64,000 bases of DNA from Desulfonatronum thiosulfatophilum (GCF_900104215.1 NZ_FMXO01000011.1:1-64000), one strand, 5' to 3'; counted from the stretch's first letter, positions 26,609 to 35,993 are shown. Program-made: numbers and translations. Notes: generated from the sequence alone by a model not told the origin.

Positions 26609-29600
26609 TCAACCTGTAGACATTTTTTGTAGTTGCAGCTTCCTAAACAAGGTCACCGAGTCGGCCTTGGTCCAGAGACCGACATAGCCTTGCAGGGGGC
26701 GGTCAGCCTGATGGGTCATGATTGGGCTGTCGTTCAGGTAGGCCCTGATTTCGCCGTCGCCATGCTCCACACGCAGATCGTGCCAGGATCCCGCGGCAAT
26801 GGGAATTTCCACTTCTTGTCGTTGCAACCGTTTGCCGTTGCGGAACTCGAAGAGAATGGCGTTGTCCTCCAGGGCGTTGATCCGGAATACGAAATAGTTG
26901 TCCCAATCCCGGATCCCGAAGGCCAACCCGCCGGCTTGGTCAATATCGCCGGATACGGGCTTGACTTGCACATGCGCCACGCCGTTTCCCATCAGGCTGT
27001 CCTTAGCGATAGCCAAGGGGAAGTAGTAGTACGCCTCGATGGTGTCCAAGAACTCCTGATACCGCTTTCCGATCAAGCGCCCCATGGTTTGCGCCGCGGC
27101 CACTGAGCCCAATGAGGCGAACTGGGAGCCGTCCTGTAAAACGGCGTCCTCTTGCGCATCCGTGACCTTGCGCCAGTATCCGTTGATCAGATAATACGTC
27201 TCGGGCGCATCCGGGTCAGCGGGTTGATGATAGTCATACCGCCCCTCGAAGAATGCATCCGTAAACTCAACCACCTGCTCCGGACTGTTCATGGCCATGT
27301 CCAGCAGGCGCGCGCTTCCCAGCAGACGGCCGGTCTGGTCCAGAACAAACTGGAGAGAGGTTTGATCCAGTCGTTTTTGTGACGCCTCGATCAGATCGCC
27401 GCGCAACGTGACGGTATATCCGAGTCGCTTCAAGACCTCGGCCATGTATTGAGCGCGCAACGATCTGCTGAAGTAGGGAGCCACGCCGCCTGCGAAATGC
27501 AAAGTCACATAATTGAGCTCAGGGTCAGGGCCGCAAAGGGCGTCCACCGTGGCGAGATGATAGCCGAACCGAATGTTCAGGTTCAGATAGTCCCGTGAGA
27601 CAAAGGCGTAGCTTGCTCCGCCCAGGGCGTCTTCCCTTCCGGACTCGGGATTGGTTGACACAAGGGACAAAAAACCGCGGGCGCTCGAGGCGATGTTGCT
27701 GGTCCAGTTCAGACCGGGATGCGCGAGCCCTTGCCATAAGGCCTGAAAGGGAACGCTGGCCACGTCGTGCACGTTGATTTCGTCGCACGTCGTCAGGCCG
27801 GTTCGGAATCCGTCGTCCAGATCCAGGGCATAGAGTTGGACGGGGATGCTGACCTTCAGTCGCAAGGCGTGTTGCGCCGCATCGACGTCCTTGCCGAAGG
27901 CGAACATCTCCTGAACAGACTGTTCGTGACAATAGCGGATAATGTCGTGAAGCGTCAGACATCGCGCCTTCTGAAATTCCGGAGCCAGAGGATCGGTAAG
28001 GTTCAACGGGGAGATCAGATCAAGCAGGCGTTGCATGCGCAGATGGCCGGGACTGGCGAAAACGGGGCGCTTCAGGGGTTTGATGTTCCGGGCCAGTTCC
28101 TCGACAACACCGTGATATATTCGCCCTCTACTGGCCCAAAGCGTGATTTCCTGTCCTTGTTTCAGGATCTTGGTGGCCTGACCCGTGTTGAACAATGCCG
28201 GGACTCCGAACTCGCGAGCCACGGAAGCCAAGTGACTGGCAGTACTGCCGACGTCCGTGACGATACCCCTGACCATGCCGACCATTGGAGTGAGTGCGGT
28301 GGAAGCAGTGGGGCTGACCAATATGCTGTCCTGGGCCATGTGCTGCAAGGATTCTTCGGGGATCTCCAGCTCTGTTGCATCCAGAATCATCACCCTGCCG
28401 GCGGCCACTCCTCCGGAAGCGCACTGGCCTCCGTCAAGCAAAACGGGATGATCAAGTTGTTCGTCGGACAGCTCCACAACGCTTCCCGCGTCTGTTTTCA
28501 CCACGAGGAGTGGGCGTGCCTGCAGGAAGTAGAGATGGTTCTCGGCATCCACGGCCCATTCAATGTCCAGTGGCCGCTGAAAAAAGATTTCCATGCGCAG
28601 AGTCAGCCGCCATAGATTGCTGAGGAGCTTCCGATCCAGTCCATCCGTTTTCATGAGGCCGCTGTCCTGGCCGTGAAAAGACTCTTCAAGGATACCAAAG
28701 GATTTTTTTTCGAGACGCCAGGACCAATCCGGAGAAGACGAACCCCCGACAAGTCCGCCGCCGAGTCCGGAAACCGCGCTGATGCGCATGCTTTGTTGGT
28801 CTTCAGTGACCGGATCAGCGGTATATGCGACTCCGCTCAGTTGAGGCTCGATCATCTCCAGAATCAGCACGGCCATGGGCGTTTCCCGGTCGTCCAAACC
28901 GTGATGCAGGCGGTAGGAAAGAGCCGCGGCAGAGTATTTGCTGGCCACGACGGTCTTGTAGGCTCGGATCAATTCCTTCAGGGACACATTCAGGACCGAT
29001 TCGTATTGGCCCGCAAAGGAAGTCTCCGTGTCCTCGCCCACGGCGCTGCTGCGTACGGCCAAGCGAGACGTTGATCCTTCTTGGGTCAGGGTCATCCCGC
29101 TTTGCGTAATGGCCATTTCAAGATCGTCAGGCAAAGGCGTTTCCATGATCCAGGAACGGATTTTTCGTCCAATGACCTCCAGAGCCTTGGGGTTTTCCGT
29201 GTCCACTTCGGCCATTTCACTCTCAATTCTATCTTGCAGTCCGGTCTTGGCCCAGAAGGCATGAAATGCGGCAGTGGTGACGACAAATCCACGCGGAACC
29301 GGAAAGGAAAGATCCCTTTGCAGTTTGGCCAGGTTGGCCGCCTTGGCCCCGACGGCCCGACCATGATTCGCAGACACATCTTCCAGGTGCAAAATGAATT
29401 CCGTGGTCGGCAAGCGGAAGTAGGGCCTCAACTCGTCTCGAATGGAGCGTTCAATACTTTTCAGGGTGCCGTGCAAATACGAATTTCGATAATCGATCTC
29501 CTTCTCCCGGGTCATGTTTTCCAGGGAAAAGATCATGGCTTGGACTTTAGCGAGTAGACGATCAGCGTCCCTTTCCAGGCGAGGCAGGGTAAACGGTCGG

Positions 29601-29755
29601 ATGTCGTAGTAGAGTTGCTCCAACTCGGCTATGAGCAAGAGGGATACCTGGCCGTGGTTCAACAGGTCCCTGAAATGTCGATAACGCTGGACATGCGCTC
29701 CATCCATGGTCGGCAAGGGCGCGCAGGTGGGGGGGTGCTGCGTCGAATCAGGCAT
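26609..29755 (-). CDS. PEP synthase-like protein fused to a concanavalin-like C-terminal domain
   Basis: A 1048-residue multidomain protein. Residues about 125-430 form a pyruvate/PEP dikinase N-terminal ATP-binding domain (GAKAANLAKL; RLAVRSSAVGEDTETSFAGQ). About 450-560 is the swivelling phosphohistidine domain with the active His in GSTASHLASVAREFGVPALF near residue 508. The usual C-terminal PEP-binding barrel is not recognisable; instead there is an uncharacterised domain and, from about 880, a beta-sandwich resembling LamG/DUF1080 lectin folds (LAFGIRDWDNYFVFRINAL; GSWHDLRVEHG). It may phosphorylate an unknown substrate. It lies between an MFS exporter and chrA with short gaps, pointing to a shared operon. 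Confidence 0.7.
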   Translation of the reverse strand: MPDSTQHPPTCAPLPTMDGAHVQRYRHFRDLLNHGQVSLLLIAELEQLYYDIRPFTLPRLERDADRLLAKVQAMIFSLENMTREKEIDYRNSYLHGTLKSIERSIRDELRPYFRLPTTEFILHLEDVSANHGRAVGAKAANLAKLQRDLSFPVPRGFVVTTAAFHAFWAKTGLQDRIESEMAEVDTENPKALEVIGRKIRSWIMETPLPDDLEMAITQSGMTLTQEGSTSRLAVRSSAVGEDTETSFAGQYESVLNVSLKELIRAYKTVVASKYSAAALSYRLHHGLDDRETPMAVLILEMIEPQLSGVAYTADPVTEDQQSMRISAVSGLGGGLVGGSSSPDWSWRLEKKSFGILEESFHGQDSGLMKTDGLDRKLLSNLWRLTLRMEIFFQRPLDIEWAVDAENHLYFLQARPLLVVKTDAGSVVELSDEQLDHPVLLDGGQCASGGVAAGRVMILDATELEIPEESLQHMAQDSILVSPTASTALTPMVGMVRGIVTDVGSTASHLASVAREFGVPALFNTGQATKILKQGQEITLWASRGRIYHGVVEELARNIKPLKRPVFASPGHLRMQRLLDLISPLNLTDPLAPEFQKARCLTLHDIIRYCHEQSVQEMFAFGKDVDAAQHALRLKVSIPVQLYALDLDDGFRTGLTTCDEINVHDVASVPFQALWQGLAHPGLNWTSNIASSARGFLSLVSTNPESGREDALGGASYAFVSRDYLNLNIRFGYHLATVDALCGPDPELNYVTLHFAGGVAPYFSRSLRAQYMAEVLKRLGYTVTLRGDLIEASQKRLDQTSLQFVLDQTGRLLGSARLLDMAMNSPEQVVEFTDAFFEGRYDYHQPADPDAPETYYLINGYWRKVTDAQEDAVLQDGSQFASLGSVAAAQTMGRLIGKRYQEFLDTIEAYYYFPLAIAKDSLMGNGVAHVQVKPVSGDIDQAGGLAFGIRDWDNYFVFRINALEDNAILFEFRNGKRLQRQEVEIPIAAGSWHDLRVEHGDGEIRAYLNDSPIMTHQADRPLQGYVGLWTKADSVTLFRKLQLQKMSTG

Positions 29756-29815
29756 TGATCGGCTCCATGGTTGTGTAAGAACCTTGTATCCCAGGTACGC
29801 GCACCACGTCTATTT

Positions 29816-31075
29816 CTACAAAGCCGTTCGACTCGTCTCCCGTCCGAAAAGAACGAACCCCAGTGTTCCCACAACACCGAAGGCGAACGCGGTCCAGAGG
29901 TTGACCTGGGGGCTGATCATCCAGAGGAAGGCCCCTCCCAGCGCGGCCACGGAGACGAAAACGTCGCGGATCAGGTAGTACAGGCCGAACATGCCCGCCC
30001 GGCAGTCTTCCGGCGCCAGATCCATGATCAGGGACTTGCGGGTGGGTTCGCCGAACTCTTTCAGGCCGCGCAATACGAACGCTCCGACAAGCCAGGAGAA
30101 AGACTGGCTGTACATCAGGACCAGCGGAAACAGCGTGAAGAAGACGAAGGTCGCCGTGATGAACGGCTTTTTCACTGTCCGGTCCGCCATGTAGGCCACG
30201 GGGATGTAGACCAGCATGGCTGTGGCCATCTCAATAGACGTCAGCACCCCGAACTGGACCGCCGAGACCGGCTCGGCGATGACCTGCATCGACCAGACGA
30301 CCACGAAGGCGTAAGGAATCTGTTCGCAAAAACGGATCAGGACGTCCGAGACCAGCAGGCCTTTCATGGCGGCGGGCATGCGACGATAGAGCCTGATCGG
30401 ATTTTTCTCCGGGGTCAGAGGGCAACGGTCTGCTGTTGTTGTCGGCGCCGGCGGCCGGTCCGGGATCATCCGCTGCTGCAGGACCAGGGCCGCTCCGGCG
30501 AGGACAAGGGCCGCGACAAAAGCCAGCCTGATCCCATCGGTCTCCCCCCAGGCCGCAATGAAAATACCGCCCAGAATCGGCCCCAGAGCCATGGGAATGC
30601 GTCGGACCAAGGAATGCATGGTCACGCCCATGGTCCGCTTACCTTGGGGCAGGACCGTGTACATCAGGCTCATGGTGGCGGGCATGGAAATGGCCGACCA
30701 GGAGATGAACAGCACCGCGCCGATGAGCACGGCCTGCCAGGTGGGAATCAGGATCACCAGGGCGTAACCGGCCATGGCCACCAGGTTGAAGATCAGCAGA
30801 GAGCGCTTGGCGCCGATGCGATCCGAGAGATATCCGCCGGGGAAGGAGTAGAGGGCCGACAGCAGGTTGTCCATGGCCTGGAGCAGGCCCACGGCCAGGG
30901 CGCTTCCGCCCAGAGCCAGAATGTAGATGGGCAGGAAGCGCTCGGCCATCCGCTCGCCCATGCCCACCAGGACGACCATGGCCAGTATGCCGACGGTGCC
31001 GGGGTGCAGGGCCAGAAAATCGGCCAGTCTGGCAGTTGCGCGAATGGGACGCGTTGGCGTGGGATTCGGATTCAT
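29816..31075 (-). CDS. Major facilitator superfamily transporter
   Basis: A 419-residue membrane protein with about 12 hydrophobic segments. The loop after helix 2 reads GGYLSDRIGAKRSLL, the standard MFS motif A (G-x3-D-R-x-G-x-K-R), and a second-half counterpart is AYMADRTVKKPF. These mark a proton- or ion-coupled exporter or importer. The start at 31075 excludes an upstream extension that would be encoded inside a structured repeat. It precedes the PEP-synthase-like gene by 60 bp and chrA in the same direction, so a role in metal or oxyanion efflux is possible but not shown. Confidence 0.85.
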   Translation of the reverse strand: MNPNPTPTRPIRATARLADFLALHPGTVGILAMVVLVGMGERMAERFLPIYILALGGSALAVGLLQAMDNLLSALYSFPGGYLSDRIGAKRSLLIFNLVAMAGYALVILIPTWQAVLIGAVLFISWSAISMPATMSLMYTVLPQGKRTMGVTMHSLVRRIPMALGPILGGIFIAAWGETDGIRLAFVAALVLAGAALVLQQRMIPDRPPAPTTTADRCPLTPEKNPIRLYRRMPAAMKGLLVSDVLIRFCEQIPYAFVVVWSMQVIAEPVSAVQFGVLTSIEMATAMLVYIPVAYMADRTVKKPFITATFVFFTLFPLVLMYSQSFSWLVGAFVLRGLKEFGEPTRKSLIMDLAPEDCRAGMFGLYYLIRDVFVSVAALGGAFLWMISPQVNLWTAFAFGVVGTLGFVLFGRETSRTAL

Positions 31076-31122
31076 GGATTTTCGTGACTTACTCCTGATA
31101 GCCTGCAAGAAAAAACAAGAAG

Positions 31123-31338
31123 TTTTGAACCGCCCGCTTCGCTCAAGGCGCAGGGGTCGCCAAGGAAACATTTTGGAAATCAGGGAAAGAGCTGCTTTCC
31201 AAAAGGATGTCTCACCCCTGTCGGGGTGATGTCACTTCGCCGTCAGGCGTGAAGTCTTTTGCCTGCCGCATCTTTCCAGCTGAAGGCAAAAATTCTTCTT
31301 GGCGTCCTCCGCGCCTCCAGAGAAGCGGGCGGTTCAAA
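31123..31338. repeat. Structured inverted-repeat element with four internal hairpins
   Basis: Outer arms of about 45 bp (31123-31166 and 31293-31338) pair imperfectly, ends TTTGAACCGCCCGCTTC and its complement. Inside are four tidy hairpins: 31171-31179 with 31196-31204 (TTTTGGAAA stem), 31213-31228 (CACCCC/GGGGTG), 31234-31255 (ACTTCGCC/GGCG-T-GAAGT) and 31257-31264 with 31284-31291 (TTTTGCCT). Together they would fold as a five-way junction in DNA or RNA. It lies between an MFS gene and a small hypothetical gene and encodes no protein. It could be a MITE-like non-autonomous element or a structured leader RNA. Confidence 0.7.
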
Positions 31339-31388
31339 TTCTTTCTGCTTGGGTTGCGGGCAAAGCCCACTTTAGAGGTGGAACGAAT

Positions 31389-31685
31389 TCAATCGGCGCC
31401 GGTTTTTTTGGCTCCGAAGTACATCAGATTCTTGTCGATCATGGCCTGCACATCCTCGACGAGATGGCCGAACTTGCCCTGGAGATCGTCGGCCAGGTGC
31501 TGGACGTATTCCTGGGCCGCTTCCTCGCCGAATTTTTCGGTGAACACCTTGGCGAACTCCAACACGCGGGTGATGTCGTGACGCTCGTCCTTGAAGTCCG
31601 GATGGTCGATCCATTCATGGACTTCCTTGTATGGATTTCCGGTGCGCCGGGCGCTGATTTCCAGGTGTTTGTGCACGGGAGGCAT
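31389..31685 (-). CDS. Small conserved hypothetical protein, 98 residues
   Basis: A compact, charged, mostly helical soluble protein. Visible features are an N-terminal HKHLEISARRTGNPYKEVHE, a central ITRVLEFAKVFTEKFGEEAA, and no Cys, signal peptide or membrane segment. The ATG has AGGAG at good spacing, which supports it as a real gene. It is 34 bp downstream of the HD-domain gene on the same strand. I do not recognise a characterised family with confidence; the several His residues near the N terminus could bind a metal. Confidence 0.65.
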   Translation of the reverse strand: MPPVHKHLEISARRTGNPYKEVHEWIDHPDFKDERHDITRVLEFAKVFTEKFGEEAAQEYVQHLADDLQGKFGHLVEDVQAMIDKNLMYFGAKKTGAD

Positions 31686-31719
31686 GGCATTTCTCCTTTC
31701 GGTTGAAGGGTGTTGCGGC

Positions 31720-32286
31720 TTAACCCGCCATCAGTGATTGTATTTCCTGGTGATAGCCGAGATATCGAGCCATGGTCGGTTCATTTTTTCCGTATTTGGG
31801 GAAGTTCCGGAGAATTTCCTCGAACCGTTCTTCGGCCTCCAGTTCACTGCTGATGGCCACGATGCCGTCATGAATAATGTCCACCAATCGATCGGCATAG
31901 ATGATGATCCGCTCTTCCAGCCTGCCAAGAGTATAATCCTTGACCGGCAGACCAAGTTCAACCGCCTCGTCGGCGGTCAATCCTCCCCGGATGTGCTTCT
32001 CCATGATGGCCGTGACGGCTTCGGGCAATCCCAGGTCCCGGCCCATCCTTGCGCCGATCATGCCGTGCTCCATGGCGTGGGTTTTTGCCTTGCCCAGGTC
32101 GTGAAAGAGCGCCCCGCGCCCGACAAGCTCCATGTCCAAACCGGTTCCGCTGGTCTTGCGAATGCGTTCGGCGATTTCCAGCGCTTTCTCCGCCACCTGC
32201 ACGCTGTGGGTGATGTCCTCCTCGGACATGCCGCTTTTTTTGAGCAGGTTGATGTCTTCCTCTTGAAGCATGGTGATTCGGTTCAT
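31720..32286 (-). CDS. HD-domain phosphohydrolase
   Basis: A 188-residue single HD domain. The metal-binding residues appear as ITHSVQVAEKALEIA (first His), ALFHDLGKAKTH (HD pair) and later EKHIRGG and YADRLVDIIH (final Asp), the full HDIG-type set. Such enzymes hydrolyse phosphomonoesters or nucleotides. The start has GGAGG six bases upstream. It diverges from chrB with a 153-bp shared control region and is the first gene of a minus-strand set that continues to the 98-residue protein and perhaps the MFS, PEP-synthase-like and chrA genes. Confidence 0.82.
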   Translation of the reverse strand: MNRITMLQEEDINLLKKSGMSEEDITHSVQVAEKALEIAERIRKTSGTGLDMELVGRGALFHDLGKAKTHAMEHGMIGARMGRDLGLPEAVTAIMEKHIRGGLTADEAVELGLPVKDYTLGRLEERIIIYADRLVDIIHDGIVAISSELEAEERFEEILRNFPKYGKNEPTMARYLGYHQEIQSLMAG

Positions 32287-32321
32287 ATTGACCTCCGAAA
32301 AGTGACGTTGACGAGCAGTCT

Positions 32322-32363
32322 GTCAGTAGATAGGTATTTCATGCGGAATACATATCAACTGAC
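32322..32363. promoter_or_regulatory. Inverted repeat in the HD/chrB divergent control region
   Basis: GTCAGTAGATA (32322-32332) and TATCAACTGAC (32353-32363) pair at 10 of 11 positions around 20 bp. A related TATGTCAACTG follows near 32387. The site lies between the divergent HD-domain gene and chrB and may bind a regulator, possibly ChrB itself. The surrounding sequence is AT-rich and should contain both promoters. Confidence 0.45.
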
Positions 32364-32439
32364 ACATATGTCGCCTTATTTTTATGTCAACTGCCATTTT
32401 AATATTTTTGAATTTGAGGCAATTGAACGAAGAGTCAAT

Positions 32440-33453
32440 ATGAAGACAACTGACGAAAAACAGGGCTCCACCTGGCTGCTCTGCATCCACAACATTCCGC
32501 CCAAGCCGCCGTACTTACGGGCCAAGGCTGCCAGACGCCTGGCCGCTCTCGGAGCCGTGGCCCTGAAGAACGCAGTGTACGTTCTGCCGGACGACGTACG
32601 CCAACGCGAAGGGCTGCTCTGGCTCTCCAGGGAAATCGAGCAGGGAGGCGGACGTGTATTTGCGTGTCGCGCTGCTTTTGACGTCGCCATCGGGAATGCT
32701 GACAACGATCGAATCAAGTCGTTGTTTATTGAGGCCCGTGATGCTCAGTACCGGGAACTGGCCGCCGAGGCTCGCCCCATTTTCGAGGGATTGAATGATT
32801 CCTGCGCAGCGGATGAAGGCCGCCGAAAGGAAACGGCGGCCTGGTTGGCGCAGTTGCGATCCCGGTATGACAGGATCGTTGCCGTGGATTTTTTCGGTGC
32901 ACCTGGGCGCGAAGCAATGGAAAGCATTCTCGCCGGCGCGGAAAAGTGGCTGCGTTTGGCCGCGGCCGGGGAAGACAAAAGCTCCGAAATGGACGCGGCG
33001 CTGCGGCTGGAGGAGTATATCGGCAGAACCTGGGTAACGCGGCCGGGAATACATGTGGATCGCATTGCTTCCGCCTGGTTGATCCGGCGGTTCATTGACT
33101 CAGAGGCCATTTTCCGTTTCGATGCCGAATCCGTATCGCCTGGAGACCTGCGGTTCGACATGGCTGAGGCGGAATTCACGCATGAAGGGGCGGAGTGTAC
33201 TTTTGAGGTCATGCTCCGCCGTTTCGGGTTGCTGGACGATTCAGCCTTGAAATCCCTGGGGGCGATCATTCACGACATAGATCTGGATGAGCACCATCCC
33301 GCCAGGCCGGAATCACCCGGCATCGCCGCGCTGATGGCCGGGATTGTCCTGCGCGAAGACGACGACGGGCAACGCTTGAAGCACGGCTTCCAGATACTGG
33401 ACAGCCTCTTGGAATTCTTTCGTAAACATCCCACAACAAATAAAGCTGTCTGA
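32440..33453 (+). CDS. chrB: Chromate resistance protein ChrB
   Basis: A 337-residue protein with both ChrB domains. The N-terminal domain starts STWLLCIHNIPPKPPYLRAK and has NAVYVLP; the C-terminal domain contains GRTWVTRPGIHVDRIASAWL, the signature with metal/DNA-related His and Arg, and ends with HDIDLDEHH. In other bacteria ChrB is a chromate-sensing regulator needed for induction of chr genes. Here it is divergent from the operon that leads to chrA 6 kb away, consistent with that role. The ATG at 32440 is chosen by alignment to the usual family N terminus; the ribosome-binding site is weak. Confidence 0.9.
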   Translation: MKTTDEKQGSTWLLCIHNIPPKPPYLRAKAARRLAALGAVALKNAVYVLPDDVRQREGLLWLSREIEQGGGRVFACRAAFDVAIGNADNDRIKSLFIEARDAQYRELAAEARPIFEGLNDSCAADEGRRKETAAWLAQLRSRYDRIVAVDFFGAPGREAMESILAGAEKWLRLAAAGEDKSSEMDAALRLEEYIGRTWVTRPGIHVDRIASAWLIRRFIDSEAIFRFDAESVSPGDLRFDMAEAEFTHEGAECTFEVMLRRFGLLDDSALKSLGAIIHDIDLDEHHPARPESPGIAALMAGIVLREDDDGQRLKHGFQILDSLLEFFRKHPTTNKAV

Positions 33454-33511
33454 AATAACGCATGCAAGGAATTCATTCACTCACGTTTTTCATGAAATGG
33501 AGCAGAAAGAC

Positions 33512-34135
33512 ATGCCGAATACAACTGAACATTGGAACAAGATATTCGCTGCCAAGGCGGACCCTGAACTAGGTTGGTATGAAGGCGATGCGTCGCAGAC
33601 GCTGCGATTTCTTGAAGGGATTCCGCATCTGGAATCCGCCACGGTGTTTCTACCGGGAGCGGGAACCTCCGTGCTTGTTGACGAGTTATTGAACCGGTGT
33701 CATCAGCTTGTGCTGAATGACATCAGCGATGCGGCTCTCAATAAACTGAAAGACAGGATTCAGGACAACGGAAAAGTTGTCTGGTTATATCATGACATGT
33801 CGAAGCCGCTGCCGAAGGATTGTCCGCTCGCGGATCTCTGGATAGATCGGGCTGTTCTGCACTTCTTGCTTGAAGAGCCTGAAATTGAGGGCTATTTTGA
33901 CAATCTCCGCGCCGTGATCAAGGATGGAGGGTTTGTTTTGCTTGCCGAGTTTTCGCCGGACGGCGCCCCCAGGTGTGCGGGATTGGATTTACACAGATAT
34001 TCAGCAGAAGAGATGGCGTATCGACTCGGTTCCCAGTTCACCCTCATCCGCCAGGAAAGATTTAATTACATCAGTCCGTTCGGCGATCAACGACCGTATA
34101 TATACGCCCTGTTTCAGAGAAGAAACAGTGACTGA
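33512..34135 (+). CDS. Class I SAM-dependent methyltransferase (TehB/thiopurine-type)
   Basis: A 207-residue Rossmann methyltransferase. It opens with TEHWNKIFAAKADPELGWYE, the characteristic start of small methyltransferases that act on toxic small molecules. Next comes an AdoMet-binding motif in the unusual form ATVFLPGAGTSVLVDELL and an acidic residue at the end of beta-2 in LVLNDIS. Relatives methylate tellurite, selenite, thiols or halides. The ATG at 33512 has GGAG nine bases upstream; an ATG five codons earlier overlaps that site. Position after chrB suggests oxyanion detoxification, but the substrate is inferred only. Confidence 0.78.
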   Translation: MPNTTEHWNKIFAAKADPELGWYEGDASQTLRFLEGIPHLESATVFLPGAGTSVLVDELLNRCHQLVLNDISDAALNKLKDRIQDNGKVVWLYHDMSKPLPKDCPLADLWIDRAVLHFLLEEPEIEGYFDNLRAVIKDGGFVLLAEFSPDGAPRCAGLDLHRYSAEEMAYRLGSQFTLIRQERFNYISPFGDQRPYIYALFQRRNSD

Positions 34136-34382
34136 CAAGGCCGCTACGGCGGCGCGAATACATCCTAACCACACCAGGCTTGCCGTTGACGAAAAAAACC
34201 CGAAGTTTTGGAACGTGAGCGCCTGGCGTCGGCAATGTCTTGCTCAAGGACGCGCTGAATTCTCGCGTCATTTATGTCGTTTCGGATCATGCCCAGATCC
34301 ACTCTGCCATAAATGATCTGCCTCGAGGGCCAGGGACGCTTCAGCTTGCAGCGAAGTGTTCAGATGAGTAGATAGTGTAATT

Positions 34383-35993
34383 ATGTCCTCACCAATTATC
34401 GTATTTCCAAAGAATTTGTTCCACCGGGCTCCTGGGCTGTTGAGAACCACGAATCACTTCCTTTTTGTCCTGATCGTCATGAGCCTCTATGGCGGAGAAA
34501 TTTGTCCCTACGTCAATACGTTGCCGCTGCCGCGGGTTTTCCTGATCATTTTGCCTCCCTTGGCTTTAGCCTATTTGGCCCGTGTACTTCTTTTACAGCA
34601 AATCGTCGATTCAGCTCCTCTTTTTTCCCGATCCCGCCGCCAGTTCTGGATGGATCTGCTCCTGTTCGTCGGCGTTGGGTTGTATATTGCATTGCATAAT
34701 CTTTTTTTTCTTGGCTTCCCTTTCCTGCACAGCGGTCTGATGCTTTTTTTGGGGTTTCTGACCATGGGGTTGTTTCTGGCCCTGGACTTGGCCCTGGAAC
34801 AGGACCGTTGCGTCTTTTTGCAAGCCAAATACAGTGGATTGGGCCGCTACCCGCCGGAATCACGTTTTCCAGTGTCCCGCAAATTACTGCTTTTGACCAC
34901 GGCTCTCGCTGTTTTGACGGCGACAATATTGAGTCTCGTTGTATATCATGATCTGCATTGGCTCACGACCACCATCGCGACCGCGGAAAACATCACGGCC
35001 CTTGCCCGCGTTGTGATCATGGAAATCTTTTTCGTTACGGGCGTACTTCTGCTCATGGTCGTGAATCTTATTTTCTCGTATACGCGTAATCTCAAGATGC
35101 TTCTTGGCAGCCATGCCGACGTTTTGCAGCGCGTCAGCCATGGTGATTTAAGCGGCCATGTCCCGGCAGTTACCAATGACGAACTGGGATTTATCGCCGG
35201 ACACACCAATTTGATGATCGAGGGACTTAAGGAACATCTTAGACTGACGAAAAGCCTGGAAGTGGCACGGGAAATTCAAAGTAGCCTGCTGCCTGAGAAA
35301 CCTCCGTCCTTCGCCGGCCTAGACCTAGTCGGCACAAGCATCCCCTGTGATGCTATCACAGGGGACTACTTTGACTATTTCAAGTCAATCGACAACGAAC
35401 GAGTGTTCGTGATGATCGGCGACGTCAGCGGGCACGGCATAGGTTCGGCTCTGATCATGGCCTCGGTCCGCTCTCTGATCCGATTAAGAACCGCCCTGCC
35501 CGGTTCACTGTCCGAATGCATGTTCGATGTGAATCGAATGATGTTCTTGGATACTTTCGGCACAGGAAGGTTCATGACGTTATTCTGCTTGATCGTCGAC
35601 CACGAGAAAGTTCCCAGGTGGGTCAGCGCCGGCCACGATCCAGGCATATTGTACAACCCACGGACGGGCAGTTTCAGCGAACTGCGTGGAAACGGCTTAC
35701 CGCTGGGAATTGTGCAGGAACGTCACTACCAGGAATTTGAAGGGGATGCCCTGGCCTCGGGCGAGATCTTGCTTATGGGCACTGACGGCATCTGGGAGGC
35801 GACGAATTCGGCTGGAGAATTCTTCGGCAAGGAGCGGCTGCGTGAGATCATCCGTGGAAACGCACACCGTACGGCTCAGGAGATATTAACTATCATCACC
35901 GATGCAGTCATTTCCTTCCGGGGCGATCAGGTCCAGGAAGACGATATTACCCTCGTGGTGCTCAAAGTTACTCCAGACGACCTGTATGCCTGA
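34383..35993 (+). CDS. Membrane-bound SpoIIE/RsbU-type PP2C phosphatase with HAMP domain
   Basis: A 536-residue protein with about seven hydrophobic segments in the first 230 residues, a HAMP-like linker (about 235-285, ending in DELGFIAGHTNLMIEGLKEH) and a PP2C-type phosphatase domain from about 290 to 530. Metal-binding residues are seen in ITGDYFDYF and MIGDVSGHGIG, with WVSAGHDPG and LLMGTDGIWEA further on. RsbU/SpoIIE phosphatases dephosphorylate anti-anti-sigma proteins in partner-switching networks. No STAS or anti-sigma kinase gene is adjacent. The 247 bp upstream hold no clear gene, only a short open stretch that could be a remnant. Confidence 0.87.
   Translation: MSSPIIVFPKNLFHRAPGLLRTTNHFLFVLIVMSLYGGEICPYVNTLPLPRVFLIILPPLALAYLARVLLLQQIVDSAPLFSRSRRQFWMDLLLFVGVGLYIALHNLFFLGFPFLHSGLMLFLGFLTMGLFLALDLALEQDRCVFLQAKYSGLGRYPPESRFPVSRKLLLLTTALAVLTATILSLVVYHDLHWLTTTIATAENITALARVVIMEIFFVTGVLLLMVVNLIFSYTRNLKMLLGSHADVLQRVSHGDLSGHVPAVTNDELGFIAGHTNLMIEGLKEHLRLTKSLEVAREIQSSLLPEKPPSFAGLDLVGTSIPCDAITGDYFDYFKSIDNERVFVMIGDVSGHGIGSALIMASVRSLIRLRTALPGSLSECMFDVNRMMFLDTFGTGRFMTLFCLIVDHEKVPRWVSAGHDPGILYNPRTGSFSELRGNGLPLGIVQERHYQEFEGDALASGEILLMGTDGIWEATNSAGEFFGKERLREIIRGNAHRTAQEILTIITDAVISFRGDQVQEDDITLVVLKVTPDDLYA

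Noticed and set aside
34071-34382. Short open stretches between the methyltransferase and the phosphatase, one reading LKDALNSRVIYVVSDHAQIH
   Set aside because: One looks protein-like, but it has no start codon and only about 46 codons. It may be a remnant of a lost gene; not enough to annotate.
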